Assembly: GCA_020445415.1 (NCBI GenBank)
Contig: JAGRGP010000003.1
Location: 1-64,000 of the forward strand
Source: Gammaproteobacteria bacterium
GTDB lineage: Bacteria > Pseudomonadota > Gammaproteobacteria > Chromatiales > Chromatiaceae
Direction: 5' to 3'
Length of the DNA stretch: 64,000 bases
Positions 63,544 through 64,000 of this stretch are shown here, piece by piece. Within the stretch, counting starts at the first letter, position 1. Each line of letters begins with the position of its first letter. Both the position numbers and the translations under genes were made by a program. Under the pieces are notes generated by a model that saw nothing but the letters and a program-made list of their open reading frames with translations, searched no databases and had not been told where the DNA came from.

Positions 63544-64000
63544 TCACGAAATACTGTTTTTCTCCCGAAACTGTTCCGTTGTGGATTCACTTTCTTCGGT
63601 GCTCCGTTGGCCAGCCTGATTCTGCCCGTCGAGTTCCTGGCTCCGGGAACTCACATGATACTCGGGGACAAGCAGCCGTAATCTGTCTTTTAGCACAGCC
63701 GAGTCCATCCGAGTACAGGCTTCCGCGATTTCGTCAAGCACCTTGTTGAGCCATACCCAGTCCACGCGCCGAAACTGGGCCAGAAAAACCTTTTTGTGTT
63801 GGGTCGCCTGCAGCGCTTCATGTTCATGGAACAATTCTTCATAGAGCTTCTCCCCCGGCCGCAACCCTATGTATTCAATCTGGATATCTTCACCCGGTAT
63901 CTTACCGGAGAGCCGAATCATCTGCTCCGCCAGATAACCAATTTTCACCGCCGCCCCCATATCCAGTACAAAGATCTCGCCGCCGTGCCCTATGACCAGT
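63544..64000 (-). CDS. C-terminal part of a WbpM/PglF-type nucleotide-sugar 4,6-dehydratase
   Basis: Partial: the frame runs off the right edge, and the visible 152 codons are the end of the gene. GHGGEIFVLDMGAAVKIGYLAEQMI, then RLSGKIPGEDIQIEYIGLRPGEKLYEELF is the diagnostic C-terminal pattern of the FlaA1/WbpM/PglF/CapD short-chain dehydratases, which make the UDP-4-keto-6-deoxy sugar from UDP-GlcNAc. That is the substrate for the PglE-like aminotransferase. The last 40 residues (SRSQELDGQNQAGQRSTEE region) are polar and unlike the family core. It is 101 bases upstream of wbpB. Confidence 0.88.
   Translation of the reverse strand, partial: LVIGHGGEIFVLDMGAAVKIGYLAEQMIRLSGKIPGEDIQIEYIGLRPGEKLYEELFHEHEALQATQHKKVFLAQFRRVDWVWLNKVLDEIAEACTRMDSAVLKDRLRLLVPEYHVSSRSQELDGQNQAGQRSTEESESTTEQFREKNSIS

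Noticed and set aside
1-64000. Search for tRNA, rRNA, CRISPR arrays, insertion sequences, integrases and defence genes
   Set aside because: Nothing recognisable was seen by eye in either strand; the window looks like core chromosome plus a glycan locus.

Overview
The window is bacterial chromosome and reads as a gammaproteobacterium, probably from the Chromatiales-like or sulfur-oxidising side of the class. This rests on conserved gene neighbourhoods: pepP-ubiH-ubi hydroxylase next to ygfB, then a ZapB-like gene, zapA, 6S RNA and the fau position; lgt-thyA-folA; apaG/apaH; divergent ilvA and rpiA; a split glycine decarboxylase (gcvPA/gcvPB); and a DsrC/TusE relative at the left edge. The taxon is an inference. 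I saw no tRNA, rRNA, CRISPR array, insertion sequence or prophage.

Region 1 (1-11.8 kb): a cysteine-less DsrC-like gene divergent from cysB, a Gfo/Idh/MocA oxidoreductase, small exported proteins including an ankyrin protein, apaG with a DUF2238 membrane protein and apaH, a DUF6524 protein, a TIGR04283-type glycosyltransferase, and the lgt-thyA-(39-codon ORF)-folA group on the minus strand. An XRE regulator and rlmI follow.

Region 2 (11.8-27.9 kb): an RND efflux pair behind a leader with nested inverted repeats, a DUF255 thioredoxin-fold protein, a molybdopterin group (moaB-moeA-moaD-moaE), a PfkB kinase, then a signalling block. This block is an HDOD-GAF-histidine kinase followed by a receiver-PAS-GGDEF-EAL protein, with a divergent MinD-like protein whose P-loop lacks its invariant lysine.

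Region 3 (27.9-37.9 kb): the glycine cleavage operon gcvT-gcvH-gcvPA-gcvPB on the minus strand, led by a near-consensus promoter and a tandem glycine riboswitch, divergent from a second (AcrAB-like) RND efflux operon. No outer-membrane channel gene accompanies either pump.

Region 4 (37.9-49 kb): ubiquinone hydroxylases, pepP, ygfB, zapB-like/zapA, 6S RNA, a decayed fau (5-formyltetrahydrofolate cyclo-ligase) pseudogene, a histone H1-like protein, ilvA, rpiA, a DegS-type protease and an exported basic protein behind a tandem 11-base repeat that looks like an OmpR-family response-regulator box.

Region 5 (49-64 kb): one long minus-strand surface-glycan cluster ending in waaA and a terminator. 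Read in transcription order it is a wbpM/pglF-type dehydratase (cut by the window edge), wbpB, wbpD, wbpE, wzx, hisH2, hisF2, wbpG, wbpH, wbpI, a GT4 glycosyltransferase, pglC, pglD, pglE and waaA. The wbp part follows the Pseudomonas aeruginosa O5 order and predicts UDP-2,3-diacetamido-mannuronate with an acetamidino modification (HisH2/HisF2/WbpG). The pgl part predicts a bacillosamine-type (QuiNAc4NAc) first sugar loaded onto undecaprenyl phosphate by PglC. wbpA and wzy are not in the window.

I found no wholly new system that I can defend. The most notable items are the pseudogenised fau beside an intact 6S RNA, the cysteine-less DsrC relative, the HDOD kinase/c-di-GMP pair with its lysine-less MinD neighbour, the hybrid pgl/wbp glycan cluster, the RND leader repeats and the OmpR-like box.
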